A stretch of 23,755 bases of DNA, from NCBI GenBank assembly GCA_964654695.1, contig CAZZKJ010000039.1, positions 1 through 23,755 on the forward strand, written 5' to 3'. This DNA comes from CAZZKJ01 sp964654695 (lineage in GTDB: Bacteria > Krumholzibacteriota > Krumholzibacteriia > WVZY01). Position 1 is the first letter of the stretch, and each line of letters opens with the position of its first letter. Made by a program: the position numbers and the translations under genes. Shown here piece by piece: positions 1 to 7,759 of the stretch. Below the pieces are notes generated by a model, which was given only the letters and a program-made list of their open reading frames with translations, was not told the origin of the DNA and did not search any database.

Positions 1-134
1 GTGTGGAGCGAGCAGGCTGCCGCCAGGGCAAGCAGCGCACAGGTGGCGAGCGCTCTACTGAGCGCGGGCCTGCGTTGATAGCACGCGGCCGGGTCCTCGA
101 TTGGTGTCGCAGCCGCGCCCGCCGGCCCTCCTTC
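1..134. other. GC-rich window edge, no supported gene
   Basis: This stretch is clearly richer in G and C than the rest of the window. No frame has a convincing start together with a ribosome-binding site. On the minus strand one frame reads like the end of a lipoprotein signal peptide (a run of Ala/Leu followed by Cys, near positions 10-75), but it has no ATG or GTG start in frame. It could be a truncated or frameshifted gene, or a low-quality assembly edge. Confidence 0.4.
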
Positions 135-163
135 TTGACACGAGCGCTCCCAACATTTAATGT
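135..163 (+). promoter_or_regulatory. Probable sigma-70 promoter of the selenoprotein gene, with an operator-like palindrome
   Basis: A perfect TTGACA -35 box lies at 135-140. It is followed by a 17-base spacer and a weak -10 box, TAATGT, at 158-163. An inverted repeat AACAT-TTA-ATGTT (152-164) covers the -10 box and could be a repressor site. Transcription would start near 170, about 20 bases before the gene. The -35 and the spacing are good, but the -10 matches consensus at only three positions. Confidence 0.45.
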
Positions 164-190
164 TCAATAAAAGCAAACTCTGGAGGCCTT

Positions 191-1891
191 ATGAATATAC
201 GATTGAACAATCATTTAAAGCTGCTCTCCTTACTCCTGTTGGCGCTGGCCGGCTCCTTTTGGGCGGCGCCGTCGGGCGCGGACGGAAAGATCATACCCTA
301 TCCGGACGCCATGACGGGCAAAACCGCTCCGGATTTCGCCCTGCAGGGCATTTACGGCGAGATTTACACCCGCTCCACATTCGCGGGCGCGCCGGTCGCA
401 CTCATTTTCGGCACTTCATGGTGAAGCGGCTGCCAGAAGGCCGCGCCGCTGGTCGAGCGGTGGAATGAAGAATATGGATACCGCGGAGTGCGTTTCATAA
501 AAATCATGGCGCTGGAAAACGAGTTGATCGGTCTCGATTTTCTTAAGCATTTCCGCAGCACTTTCCCGCACGCGGTCGATTTCGACGGCTCGGTTATGCG
601 CGCGTTCAACGCAACTTCGTGGCCGAACGCTGTCATCATCGATAAAGACGGCAAAGTAGCGGCGCACGAATACGTGGCCGAAGGCGGGATCGGCGTGCTC
701 GAAAAAGCCCTGGAAAAAGTAACGGAGGACACTCCGTATACCGCGGGCAGTTCGATAAACAGATTCAGAGCCTTCTGCCGCGGGGGCATCTGCTATTCGC
801 CCGCCCCGGGCACCGCATCGAAACTCCCGGAAACCCGGCGGGATTTTCCGCGCACGGCGGCGGCTCCGGATGGAAGCATTTACATCGCTTTCACATCGAA
901 TGAAACCGGCGATAACAACATCTTCGTCGAAATCTACAAGCGCGGGCGCATGAAAAAACGCTTCCAGATCACATCGGGACCATCGGATGAATACGATTCG
1001 GACATAGCCGTTGCGGACGACGGCAGGGTGTGGCTGGCCTGGGCGTCGAACGCGGACAGCCTCTACGATATATACGCGGCCTCGCTCTCGGGCGGCGAGC
1101 TGTCGCAGGCCGAACGAGTGACGCGCACGAAGGCGGACGCGTTTCACCCCCGTATCGCGGTGGATTCGTTTGGAAATCCCTGTGTAGCCTTCTATAAGTG
1201 GATAGAAAAAGACGGCTCCACGACGGACCGGAACATATATATGAGCCGCAAAAAAAACGGCCGGTGGATGGAAGCGGTCGAAGTAAGCCCTCCAAAACCG
1301 GAGATGGACGATCATTCGGATCCGGATATCGCATCCAGCCGGGACGGCATCGCGGTCGCGTGGAGTTATGACTACCACCCGACGCTCGAAGGCAATACTC
1401 TCGACGCCGCGAGTCCGAGTGTATTCGTGCAGCGGTTCTCGGGAGATTTCGCGAAGGCGGGCGGAATCGAATTTCTGGGAACAAAGGGAAAAGACAAGCA
1501 CATAAAGGATATTTCACCTTCAATCGCATGGCACGGGCGAAACGCAGCATGCGCGTGGGATGCTATGAAATCCATAATGATGCGCAGGTACGAAAAGGAT
1601 GGGTGGCGGGACGTGGAAAAAATCAGCTCGGGCGCCGGACCCTGCAACGCGCCCTCTGTGGCGGTCAACGCGGGACGCATATATACCGCCTACTCGCAGC
1701 TTGTTGACGGCAGGTGGAAGATCGTCGGGCGCGTCTTCGAAAAAGGCATGTGGCGGCCTGAAAAAATTCTCAGCAGGGGGGGCGGAGACAGCCGTTTCCC
1801 ATCGGTCGTAATTGACAAAAGAGGCGGTGTGTGGGTGGCTTATTCCCAATCAACCCGCGGCGGCGTCGGCATCCGCCTGAGAAAATGGTAA
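191..1891 (+). CDS. Secreted selenocysteine-containing thioredoxin-like / beta-propeller fusion protein
   Basis: This is a predicted 566-residue protein read through an in-frame TGA at 422-424. GGAGG (182-186) precedes the ATG. Residues 1-31 are a signal peptide. Residues about 40-180 form a TlpA/AhpC-like thioredoxin fold. The active site reads W-U-S-G-C, with Sec at 78 and the resolving Cys at 81, so the TGA replaces exactly the first Cys of CxxC. The cis-proline motif SWPNAVIID sits near residue 145. From about residue 217 there are seven repeats of 45-55 residues (for example DIAVADDGRVWLAWAS), suggesting a seven-blade sialidase-like propeller. The frame stays open for 1.4 kb after the TGA. 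By family knowledge the first domain is a periplasmic thiol/selenol oxidoreductase; its partner is unknown. The alternative is a nonsense mutation or sequencing error, but the position of the TGA and the hairpin after it argue against that. No sel genes are in the window. Confidence 0.85.
422..462 (+). promoter_or_regulatory. Candidate bacterial SECIS element next to the UGA(Sec) codon
   Basis: The UGA at 422-424 is followed by a hairpin pairing 444-450 with 456-462 (seven pairs, one of them G-U). Its five-base apical loop is GGUCG at 451-455, starting 26 bases after the UGA. In E. coli fdhF the SelB-binding hairpin also carries GGU in its loop at a similar distance. A competing hairpin can form between AGCGGC (425-430) and GCCGCT (445-450). 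SelB recognition is inferred from the fold. Confidence 0.7.
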
Positions 1892-1917
1892 GGACGACTT
1901 TACACGTCCTTTTCCTT
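1890..1917 (+). terminator. Weak terminator-like hairpin after the selenoprotein gene
   Basis: The seven-base arms AAGGACG (1890-1896) and CGTCCTT (1905-1911) enclose an eight-base loop and overlap the stop codon. The tail is TTCCTT, not a clean U-tract, so termination is likely but may be inefficient. Confidence 0.4.
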
Positions 1918-2142
1918 AAACCGATGTTTGAGCGGCAATAAATCCCTTGTGTTCGAGCATTCTTTTCCTTCACCCGGGGCTTTGCACTCTATCCGGTCCC
2001 CAAGAGCCTTTTTTTTGTTTGACGAGACAATCACCGCATGCAGCTTTGTATGTAGTTTGCCTGTACTTCGTTGCCTCGATCTTTGCAACTCCGAAAACTC
2101 CGTTTCAACCGCTTTTTCCCCCTACGGTTATCTTCAACAGAA
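1918..2142. other. Intergenic region, no gene seen
   Basis: Short open frames cross this region on both strands, but none has a ribosome-binding site, a recognisable domain or a sensible neighbour context. A run of eight T at about 2009-2016 follows a poor four-base stem. Nothing else is supported. Confidence 0.5.
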
Positions 2143-2171
2143 TTAACCAGTTTTGATTAAAGGGATATAAC
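2143..2171 (+). promoter_or_regulatory. Possible sigma-70 promoter of the kinase/regulator pair
   Basis: TTAACC (2143-2148, four of six matches to the -35 consensus) and TATAAC (2166-2171, five of six to the -10) are separated by 17 bases. This would give a leader of about 50 bases before the kinase ATG. Confidence 0.4.
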
Positions 2172-2229
2172 CCGCATCCCGATAAGACCCATATAGATCT
2201 ATGCGAAGCATATCCGCAAAGGAACCAGA

Positions 2230-3456
2230 ATGACCGATAGCAAAAACAACCGCAGCCCCGGACCGTCTCTCGAAACACCATCGGCCGCGAAAGCGCCCAC
2301 GAACGGCCCGCGTAAAACAAAAAAAGCCGGCAGCATCCCCGCCGAATTCTCATCCGACCTCGCGAAGGTTCTGGATTACATGGGCGACGGAATAATCATC
2401 CTGGACGGTGATGGGCAGCTCCTTATCATAAATGACGCCGCAAAGAACATACTCGGCATCACCGGCAGCATCCCCGCAGGCGCCTTCCTTACCGGCTGCA
2501 TATACGATCCTCAGCTGAATTCGATCGTGGATTCGGCGCTTCAAAAATGCAGGGAGAGGGGGTTCTACACACACGAGTTTCAATCGGCATCACGCACATT
2601 CGCAATCAAATCCATAACCATTGAAAGCAGCGGTTCGACACCCTCTCTCCTGGCTTTGATACTGGCAAACGCATCCGGAACGAACGAGCTGGAAAAAAAG
2701 AAAGACGAGTTCCTCGCGCTTATTTCCCATGAACTGCGCACTCCGCTTACGATCATAAAGGGATACCTGGACATTACCGCTCAGGGGATATTCGGTCCCC
2801 TTTCGCCGGAACTGGAAAGCAGCGTCAAGGTCATGCAGGAGCAGTGCAGGAACTTCGATCTGATACTTACCGACCTGATACGCTTTGGAATGCTTAGCAA
2901 AGGCCAGTCGCCGGCCACGCCCGAAGCGATCATAATCTATTCCTTTCTCGAACAGTACGTGAAGCGCTTCGAAGCCAGAATAAAAAGTTCCCGAATCAGC
3001 TTCTCCCTGGCGGTGCCGGATCCCCGCCTGGCCTGTTTTTGCGATGAGGAGCATCTCAAGGATTTGATAAGACATCTGCTGGATAACGCGATCAAATTCG
3101 CCGGCGAGGGCGCCGAAGTTGCAATCAGGGCGGACAAGTTCGACTTGAAAAACCTTCCATCCATGGATGAACGCGCGATCGAACGCGACCCTTCTCCGCA
3201 CAAGCGCTGGGTGCTGGTAGAAGTCGCCGACAGCGGCCCGGGCATTCCCCGGCAAAAATTATCGGAGATATTCAACAGTTTCGAGCAGGTAGAAAACTAC
3301 ATGACCAGGCAGGCAACGGGCCTTGGAATCGGGCTGGCGATGGTAAAAAAAATTATCGACACATACGGCGGCACTTTGTGGATACGAAGTTCAGCACACC
3401 AGGGGACAACCGTATCCGTGCTGCTGCCCCAGATAGATAAAACCGTAATAGAGTGA
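2230..3456 (+). CDS. Soluble PAS-domain sensor histidine kinase
   Basis: This 408-residue kinase has no signal peptide or membrane segment, so it should sense a cytoplasmic signal. The first 40 residues are polar and low in complexity. Residues about 41-150 look like a PAS domain. The HisKA dimerisation domain holds the phospho-acceptor H167 in ISHELRTPL. The ATPase domain shows the N box around N286 (LLDNAIKF), the G1 box with D334 (ADSGPGIP), an F box (SFEQVE, about 350) and the G2 box GLGIGLA (364-370). All motifs needed for autophosphorylation are intact. AAGGA sits just upstream of the ATG. The response-regulator gene follows after seven bases, so it is the likely partner. The signal and output are not visible from the sequence. 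Confidence 0.93.
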   Translation: MTDSKNNRSPGPSLETPSAAKAPTNGPRKTKKAGSIPAEFSSDLAKVLDYMGDGIIILDGDGQLLIINDAAKNILGITGSIPAGAFLTGCIYDPQLNSIVDSALQKCRERGFYTHEFQSASRTFAIKSITIESSGSTPSLLALILANASGTNELEKKKDEFLALISHELRTPLTIIKGYLDITAQGIFGPLSPELESSVKVMQEQCRNFDLILTDLIRFGMLSKGQSPATPEAIIIYSFLEQYVKRFEARIKSSRISFSLAVPDPRLACFCDEEHLKDLIRHLLDNAIKFAGEGAEVAIRADKFDLKNLPSMDERAIERDPSPHKRWVLVEVADSGPGIPRQKLSEIFNSFEQVENYMTRQATGLGIGLAMVKKIIDTYGGTLWIRSSAHQGTTVSVLLPQIDKTVIE

Positions 3457-3463
3457 GGAACCG

Positions 3464-3862
3464 GTGAGCGAAAAAATCAAACTGCTGGTCATCGACGACA
3501 TGCCCTTTATCCTGAAGGCCACCAAGCTTCTATTGGAAAAAGCGGGATTCAGTGTTGAAACGGCTATAGACGGGGAATCGGGGATGATCGTTTGGAAACA
3601 GTGGCAACCGGAGTGCGTTCTTTTGGATCTCATGATGCCGGGAAAAAGCGGGTGGGAGGTTCTAAAAGAGATGACGCATTCCAAGGATTATATCGAGATC
3701 CCGGTGTTCATCTATTCGGCCAAGGACGATCCCTCGGCCCGAACCAAGGCCAAGGATCTGGGCGCGGCCGGGTTCATATTGAAACCGCTTGATCCGAAAA
3801 TCACAGCGGAACAAATAAAGAGAACCGTAGATGAATTCAGGGCTAAGAGTCCGTCGCCTTGA
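3464..3862 (+). CDS. Single-domain (CheY-like) response regulator
   Basis: This 132-residue protein is a receiver domain with no output domain. The acidic pocket is D11-D12, the phospho-acceptor is D55 (VLLDLMMPG), the switch residue is S85 and the conserved lysine is K107 (ILKP). The start is GTG; TGAGGA, which overlaps the kinase stop codon, serves as the ribosome-binding site. It is almost certainly co-transcribed with the kinase. It could be a phosphorelay intermediate or act by protein contact. It might pass phosphate to the NtrC-like regulator at 11906, but nothing in the sequence shows this. Confidence 0.92.
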   Translation: MSEKIKLLVIDDMPFILKATKLLLEKAGFSVETAIDGESGMIVWKQWQPECVLLDLMMPGKSGWEVLKEMTHSKDYIEIPVFIYSAKDDPSARTKAKDLGAAGFILKPLDPKITAEQIKRTVDEFRAKSPSP

Positions 3863-3989
3863 TCTCCTGCCTTAAGCCTGACAAATACACGCCGCGCCGG
3901 AAATGAAGTGCAATTATATGGGGCAGATCATATTGAAGTTTTTGATAGGGGGATTGCTTTTAACAAAACCATCGGTTCCTTGAATAAAA

Positions 3990-4066
<77 letters not shown>

Positions 4067-4079
4067 ACTATCAACTGCA

Positions 4080-4108
4080 ATGATATGGCCGCTGGATCGA
4101 TATGTCAA
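4080..4108 (-). promoter_or_regulatory. Sigma-70 promoter of tRNA-Pro
   Basis: On the minus strand, TTGACA (4103-4108) and TATCAT (4080-4085) are separated by 17 bases. The predicted start is about 7 bases before the tRNA. This is the best sigma-70 match in the window and fits a strongly expressed stable RNA. Confidence 0.75.
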
Positions 4109-4134
4109 CGAGACTGTCCGCGCGGCACTCTGCT

Positions 4135-4156
4135 AAAGAAAGCGCGGGATTACCCG
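4135..4156 (-). terminator. Possible terminator after the ABC permease gene
   Basis: Just after the permease stop codon the minus strand reads CGGG-TAAT-CCCG followed by CGCTTTCTTT. The stem is only four pairs and the T-tract is interrupted, so it may be weak. It lies between the permease gene and the tRNA-Pro promoter. Confidence 0.33.
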
Positions 4157-4157
4157 T

Positions 4158-5420
4158 TTAAGCATACTTGAACCACTTTATTATTTCCCTGAAATTGGGA
4201 CGCTTGCCGTACATGAGTATCCCCACCCTGAACACCCTCGAACTGAAATACACGGCTCCATAAATGGATGCCAGAAGTATGGCGATACAGAGGGCGATCT
4301 GCCAGAAGTCCGGCATGAGTATCACTATCCTGGCAAGCATGATCATCGGGGAGAACAACGGGATCATAGACAGAATAACCGCAATCAGACTGTTGGGACT
4401 CTGTATGATTATCATCAGCACCAATATTGGCAGAATCAGCGGCAGCGTCAGAAGACCCTGCAGCTGCTGGGCCTCCTGTTCGGTTGAACATATAGCCCCG
4501 ACCAATGCAAAAACAGAAGAATAGAAAATAAATCCCAGTATGAAAAACAAAAGGAAGTACACCAGAACCACGGGAGGAAGACTCACATAATCAAGAAGCT
4601 GGGCCGCGGCGACATATATATAGGCGCCTATGGACAGCGTCGTCACCGTCCAAATCAATATCTGCGTGAAACCGACCGCCCCCAGGCCGAGTATCTTTCC
4701 GAAAAACAGATCCTTGGGTTCGACCGAGCTCAACAGCACCTCGATCACGCGCGAGCTTTTTTCCTCTATGATGCTTCTTTGAATCGACATCCCCCATGTA
4801 AGAACCGTCATATAAAGGATCATTATGAACGCAAACACGATCCCCCATTCTCCGAGAAAATTCTTTTTGGAAACGTCGCCGGATTTGCTCACCCTTCGCA
4901 TTTCGAGCGAGACTTCCCTCGTCAGATTTTTTACGCGTTCGTAGTCCAGGCCCGCACGGCCCAGGCGCTTCTTCAAGACCGACGAACTTACGCGGCTTTC
5001 GATGAATTCTAGAACCGTAACGTTGCCGACGTCCTTGGTATAATAGTAGAACTTGCCTTCCGAATACACGTCCTCGGGGATTTCGACGGCGACATCGAGC
5101 AGGCCGTTTTCGATATCGGATATAAGCGATTTTTTTGCATCCTCCGAATTCCCGCCCGCCCCCTCCACCACACGAACATCATACTTGGGCCTGCCGTCGT
5201 CGAGCGTATCCGTAAGCGATGCCGTGAAATCCGCGCCGATCTCGCCGGTGGCATCCAGCACCGCAAGCGAGATCTGCTCGTTGGGAACGAAGAACGTCGA
5301 GAGCATGGGAACGAACGTAAAAGCTATAAGCAGTATAGGAACGAGAATCGTACTTATGAGAAAGCTCTTTTTGCGCACGTTCTCGAGATACTCTCTTTTT
5401 ATGACCTTAAGCACTTTCAT
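4158..5420 (-). CDS. ABC-2 type transporter permease (NatB-like)
   Basis: This 420-residue inner-membrane protein has the NatB layout. One helix lies at about 20-42, followed by a large extracytoplasmic loop to about 190 and then five further hydrophobic segments. EEKSSRVIEVLLSSVEP, a conserved ABC-2/NatB motif, lies just after the second helix. The N-terminus MKVLKVIKREYLENVRKKSF is also typical. The gene follows its ATPase gene after 13 bases, and together they should form an exporter. The NatAB family was first linked to sodium efflux, but many members export other or unknown substrates, so the substrate is not assigned. The ribosome-binding site is weak, suggesting translation linked to the upstream gene. 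Confidence 0.93.
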   Translation of the reverse strand: MKVLKVIKREYLENVRKKSFLISTILVPILLIAFTFVPMLSTFFVPNEQISLAVLDATGEIGADFTASLTDTLDDGRPKYDVRVVEGAGGNSEDAKKSLISDIENGLLDVAVEIPEDVYSEGKFYYYTKDVGNVTVLEFIESRVSSSVLKKRLGRAGLDYERVKNLTREVSLEMRRVSKSGDVSKKNFLGEWGIVFAFIMILYMTVLTWGMSIQRSIIEEKSSRVIEVLLSSVEPKDLFFGKILGLGAVGFTQILIWTVTTLSIGAYIYVAAAQLLDYVSLPPVVLVYFLLFFILGFIFYSSVFALVGAICSTEQEAQQLQGLLTLPLILPILVLMIIIQSPNSLIAVILSMIPLFSPMIMLARIVILMPDFWQIALCIAILLASIYGAVYFSSRVFRVGILMYGKRPNFREIIKWFKYA

Positions 5421-5433
5421 TCAATGTACCTAC

Positions 5434-6327
5434 TCATTTACCTGATACCTGTTCGATGAAAATATCATGTATGGACGGATCGGCGACCTCGAATTTTTTG
5501 ATATCCAGTTTTTTCGATGCTTCCCTCAAAATATCGCCGGCGCTTGAACCATCTTTGAGACGCAAGAATACTTCATTTCCGTAATCGCTGCAGTTTTCCA
5601 CTCCCGGGAGATCTTTCAAAAAATTCCCGTCGCCGCTAAAAGCAATGGTTACGCTGTTCTTGCCGTAACTTTTCTTCACTTCATTCAGGGCCCCTTCCAG
5701 GACTTTTTTCCCTTTGTTGATAAGACAGATATTGTCGCAGATCCTTTCAACCTGTTCCATCATGTGAGTTGAGAATATTACGGTTTTGCCGCTGCGGTGA
5801 AAATCAAGAATGATGTCCTTCAGCATATTGGTGTTCACCGGGTCCAGCCCCGCGAAAGGTTCGTCAAGGATTATCAATTCGGGATTATGAAGAACCGTGG
5901 CTATGAACTGGATTTTCTGCTGCATGCCTTTCGACAGTTCTTCCGCTTTTTTGCCCGCGTATTTGGACAAATCCAGGCGGTCGAGCCATGCGGACGCCTC
6001 ACGGGATGCATCTTTTTTGTTCATGGATTTGATTTCGCCAAAGAAAACGAGCATATCGAGCACTTTCATCTTTCTGTACAGACCGCGCTCTTCCGGCAAA
6101 TAGCCGATGCGTTCCTTTTTAACCTGTGCTATCGGCGAACCGAACAGGGCGATCTCCCCAGAGTCGGGATACATGATTTTCATTATCATCCGTATGATAG
6201 TGGTTTTGCCGGCGCCGTTGGGGCCGAGGAGTCCGAACACCGATCCTTCGGCGACGGAAAAAGAGATGCCGTCGACGGCCTTTATGCCGTCGTAATGTTT
6301 TGAAACATTTTTTATATCTATTATCAT
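5434..6327 (-). CDS. ABC transporter ATP-binding protein (NatA-like)
   Basis: This 297-residue ATPase pairs with the permease that follows. Walker A is GPNGAGKT (35-42), the signature is LSKGM (131-135), Walker B is LIILDEP (151-157) and the switch histidine is H188 in FSTHMM. The region usually carrying the Q loop reads YLPEERGLY, as in NatA-type exporter ATPases. The C-terminal 90 residues form the accessory domain found in this group. The start ATG is preceded by GGGGGTG and lies 19 bases after the rdgB stop, so the pair may be transcribed with the housekeeping run upstream. Confidence 0.95.
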   Translation of the reverse strand: MIIDIKNVSKHYDGIKAVDGISFSVAEGSVFGLLGPNGAGKTTIIRMIMKIMYPDSGEIALFGSPIAQVKKERIGYLPEERGLYRKMKVLDMLVFFGEIKSMNKKDASREASAWLDRLDLSKYAGKKAEELSKGMQQKIQFIATVLHNPELIILDEPFAGLDPVNTNMLKDIILDFHRSGKTVIFSTHMMEQVERICDNICLINKGKKVLEGALNEVKKSYGKNSVTIAFSGDGNFLKDLPGVENCSDYGNEVFLRLKDGSSAGDILREASKKLDIKKFEVADPSIHDIFIEQVSGK

Positions 6328-6346
6328 AACTTACACCCCCGGCGGT

Positions 6347-7036
6347 TCACCGTGATTCCCGGACCAGAGATAATCTCAACAGCAGTTCCCGCATTTCGAT
6401 GAGCGCCCGAAAACGGTGGCTGGTTTTATTCTTCTCTTCCGTGCCGATTTCGGCGAACGTGCGTCCCAGCGAAGGCACCTCGAAAAGAGGATCATAACCA
6501 AATCCGCTCCCACCCCGCAGGCCCCCGGCTATTCTGCCGTAGACAATCCCCTCCGTTACAAGAGCGTCGACAGTACTTCTCTCTTCATCAACGGCCGCAA
6601 AAGATTTATCCGCCGAATCGGATAAGGTCTTGTACAACCCCGCACCTTCATTATTCAATAAAGCTGCGGCCGTTATGCATCGGAATCGGGCCGCCCGCTT
6701 CTCCGCCGGAACGGATTTCATCATATCGAGAAGTTTGAGATTATTGTCCTTATAAGTAACATTCTCTCCGGCGAAACGCGACGAATAAATTCCCGGAGCG
6801 CCGTCAAGAGCCTCCACTTCCAGACCGGAATCATCGGCAAGGGCCGTAAGCCCCGTTTCTTCCCTCACCGCCCGGGCTTTTTTCAATGCATTTTCTTCAA
6901 ATGTGGCCCCGTCCTCCTCAACCTCCGGAAAAGCCGGATAATCATCAAGCGTCTTAATGCGCAGATCGAGTCCGGCAAGGATCGATTTTATCTCCCCGAC
7001 TTTGTCGATATTTCTTGTTGCCAGGACGATTTCCAT
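6347..7036 (-). CDS. rdgB: dITP/XTP pyrophosphatase (RdgB/HAM1 family)
   Basis: This 229-residue enzyme hydrolyses non-canonical purine triphosphates (dITP, XTP) to monophosphates and so keeps the nucleotide pool clean. The N-terminal substrate motif is LATRN, followed by EEDGATFEENA, ADDSGLEVEALDGAPG, SGFGYDPLF and EKNKTSHR. The start was placed at the ATG at 7036 because family members begin MxIVLATxN; the upstream in-frame extension overlaps rph and has no family match. The protein is about 30 residues longer than usual because of an insert at about 128-160. The gene begins two bases after the rph stop, a pairing common in bacteria. Confidence 0.95.
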   Translation of the reverse strand: MEIVLATRNIDKVGEIKSILAGLDLRIKTLDDYPAFPEVEEDGATFEENALKKARAVREETGLTALADDSGLEVEALDGAPGIYSSRFAGENVTYKDNNLKLLDMMKSVPAEKRAARFRCITAAALLNNEGAGLYKTLSDSADKSFAAVDEERSTVDALVTEGIVYGRIAGGLRGGSGFGYDPLFEVPSLGRTFAEIGTEEKNKTSHRFRALIEMRELLLRLSLVRESR

Positions 7037-7038
7037 AA

Positions 7039-7746
7039 TTACCGCCGCAGCCCCAGCGCTTCTTTTTGGAGTTCTATGAGTTCCATGCATCCTTTGCCGG
7101 CGAGCGACAGCATCGCATTCAGCTGATCGGGAGAGAAAGGAACCTTTTCGGCGGTCCCCTGAACCTCGACATAAGCACCGCTCTCGCTCATTACCACGTT
7201 CAGATCGACATCGGCATTGGAATCTTCACCGTAATCCAGATCCAGGCGCACTTCTCCGTCCACGATTCCAACGCTTATCGCCGAGAGCATGAAATTCATG
7301 GGATGTTCCTTCAGGCCGAGCCTGGCTGCAGCCTGGTGCAGGGCTACGCATCCGCCCGTGATCGACGCACTCCTGGTGCCGCCGTCGGCCTCGATAACAT
7401 CGCAATCCACGATGATTGTCACCAGTCCCAGAAGATTCAGCTGCGTCGAAGCCCTGAGACTCCGGCCGATAAGGCGTTGGATCTCGTATGTTCTCCCGCC
7501 CCGTCCTCTCACCGATTCCCTGGCCATTCTTTCGTTGGTGCTTCGCGGAAGCATTCCGTATTCGGCCGTAACCCATCCAGAGCCTTTTCCCATCAGGAAC
7601 CTGGGCACCCCCTCGTCTACGGTGGCCGTACACAGCACGCGCGTGTTCCCCATTTCGACCAGCGCCGATCCTTCGGCGTTCCTGGAATAACCGGGGATGA
7701 TTTTTACGGGGCGCGCCGCATCGGCGGCCCGGGTTGTTCTTGCCAT
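7039..7746 (-). CDS. rph: Ribonuclease PH
   Basis: This 235-residue phosphorolytic 3'-5' exoribonuclease trims the 3' ends of tRNA precursors. Family motifs are complete: WVTAEYGMLPRST, the arginine-rich QRLIGRSLRA, DCDVIEADGGTRSASITG, and the acidic DLDYGEDSNADVDLN that holds the active-site aspartates. AGGAG stands before the ATG. The gene lies 13 bases after murI and 2 bases before rdgB, within a tightly packed minus-strand run. Confidence 0.98.
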   Translation of the reverse strand: MARTTRAADAARPVKIIPGYSRNAEGSALVEMGNTRVLCTATVDEGVPRFLMGKGSGWVTAEYGMLPRSTNERMARESVRGRGGRTYEIQRLIGRSLRASTQLNLLGLVTIIVDCDVIEADGGTRSASITGGCVALHQAAARLGLKEHPMNFMLSAISVGIVDGEVRLDLDYGEDSNADVDLNVVMSESGAYVEVQGTAEKVPFSPDQLNAMLSLAGKGCMELIELQKEALGLRR

Positions 7747-7759
7747 GAATTCTCCTTGA

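Noticed and set aside
422..424. Nonsense mutation or pseudogene explanation for the in-frame TGA
   Set aside because: The TGA sits exactly on a catalytic Cys codon, the downstream 1.4 kb shows no decay, and a suitable hairpin follows. It is kept as an alternative but considered less likely.
160..468. 102-residue plus-strand open frame crossing the selenoprotein start
   Set aside because: It is in a different phase, has no ribosome-binding site and its residues show no domain. It is a shadow of the gene starting at 191.
416..1501. 361-residue minus-strand open frame
   Set aside because: It lies opposite the propeller gene, is Arg-rich with no domain, and is explained by codon bias on the other strand.
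7037..7090. Longer N-terminus for RdgB
   Set aside because: The added 18 residues overlap rph and do not resemble the family, whose members begin at MEIVLATRN.
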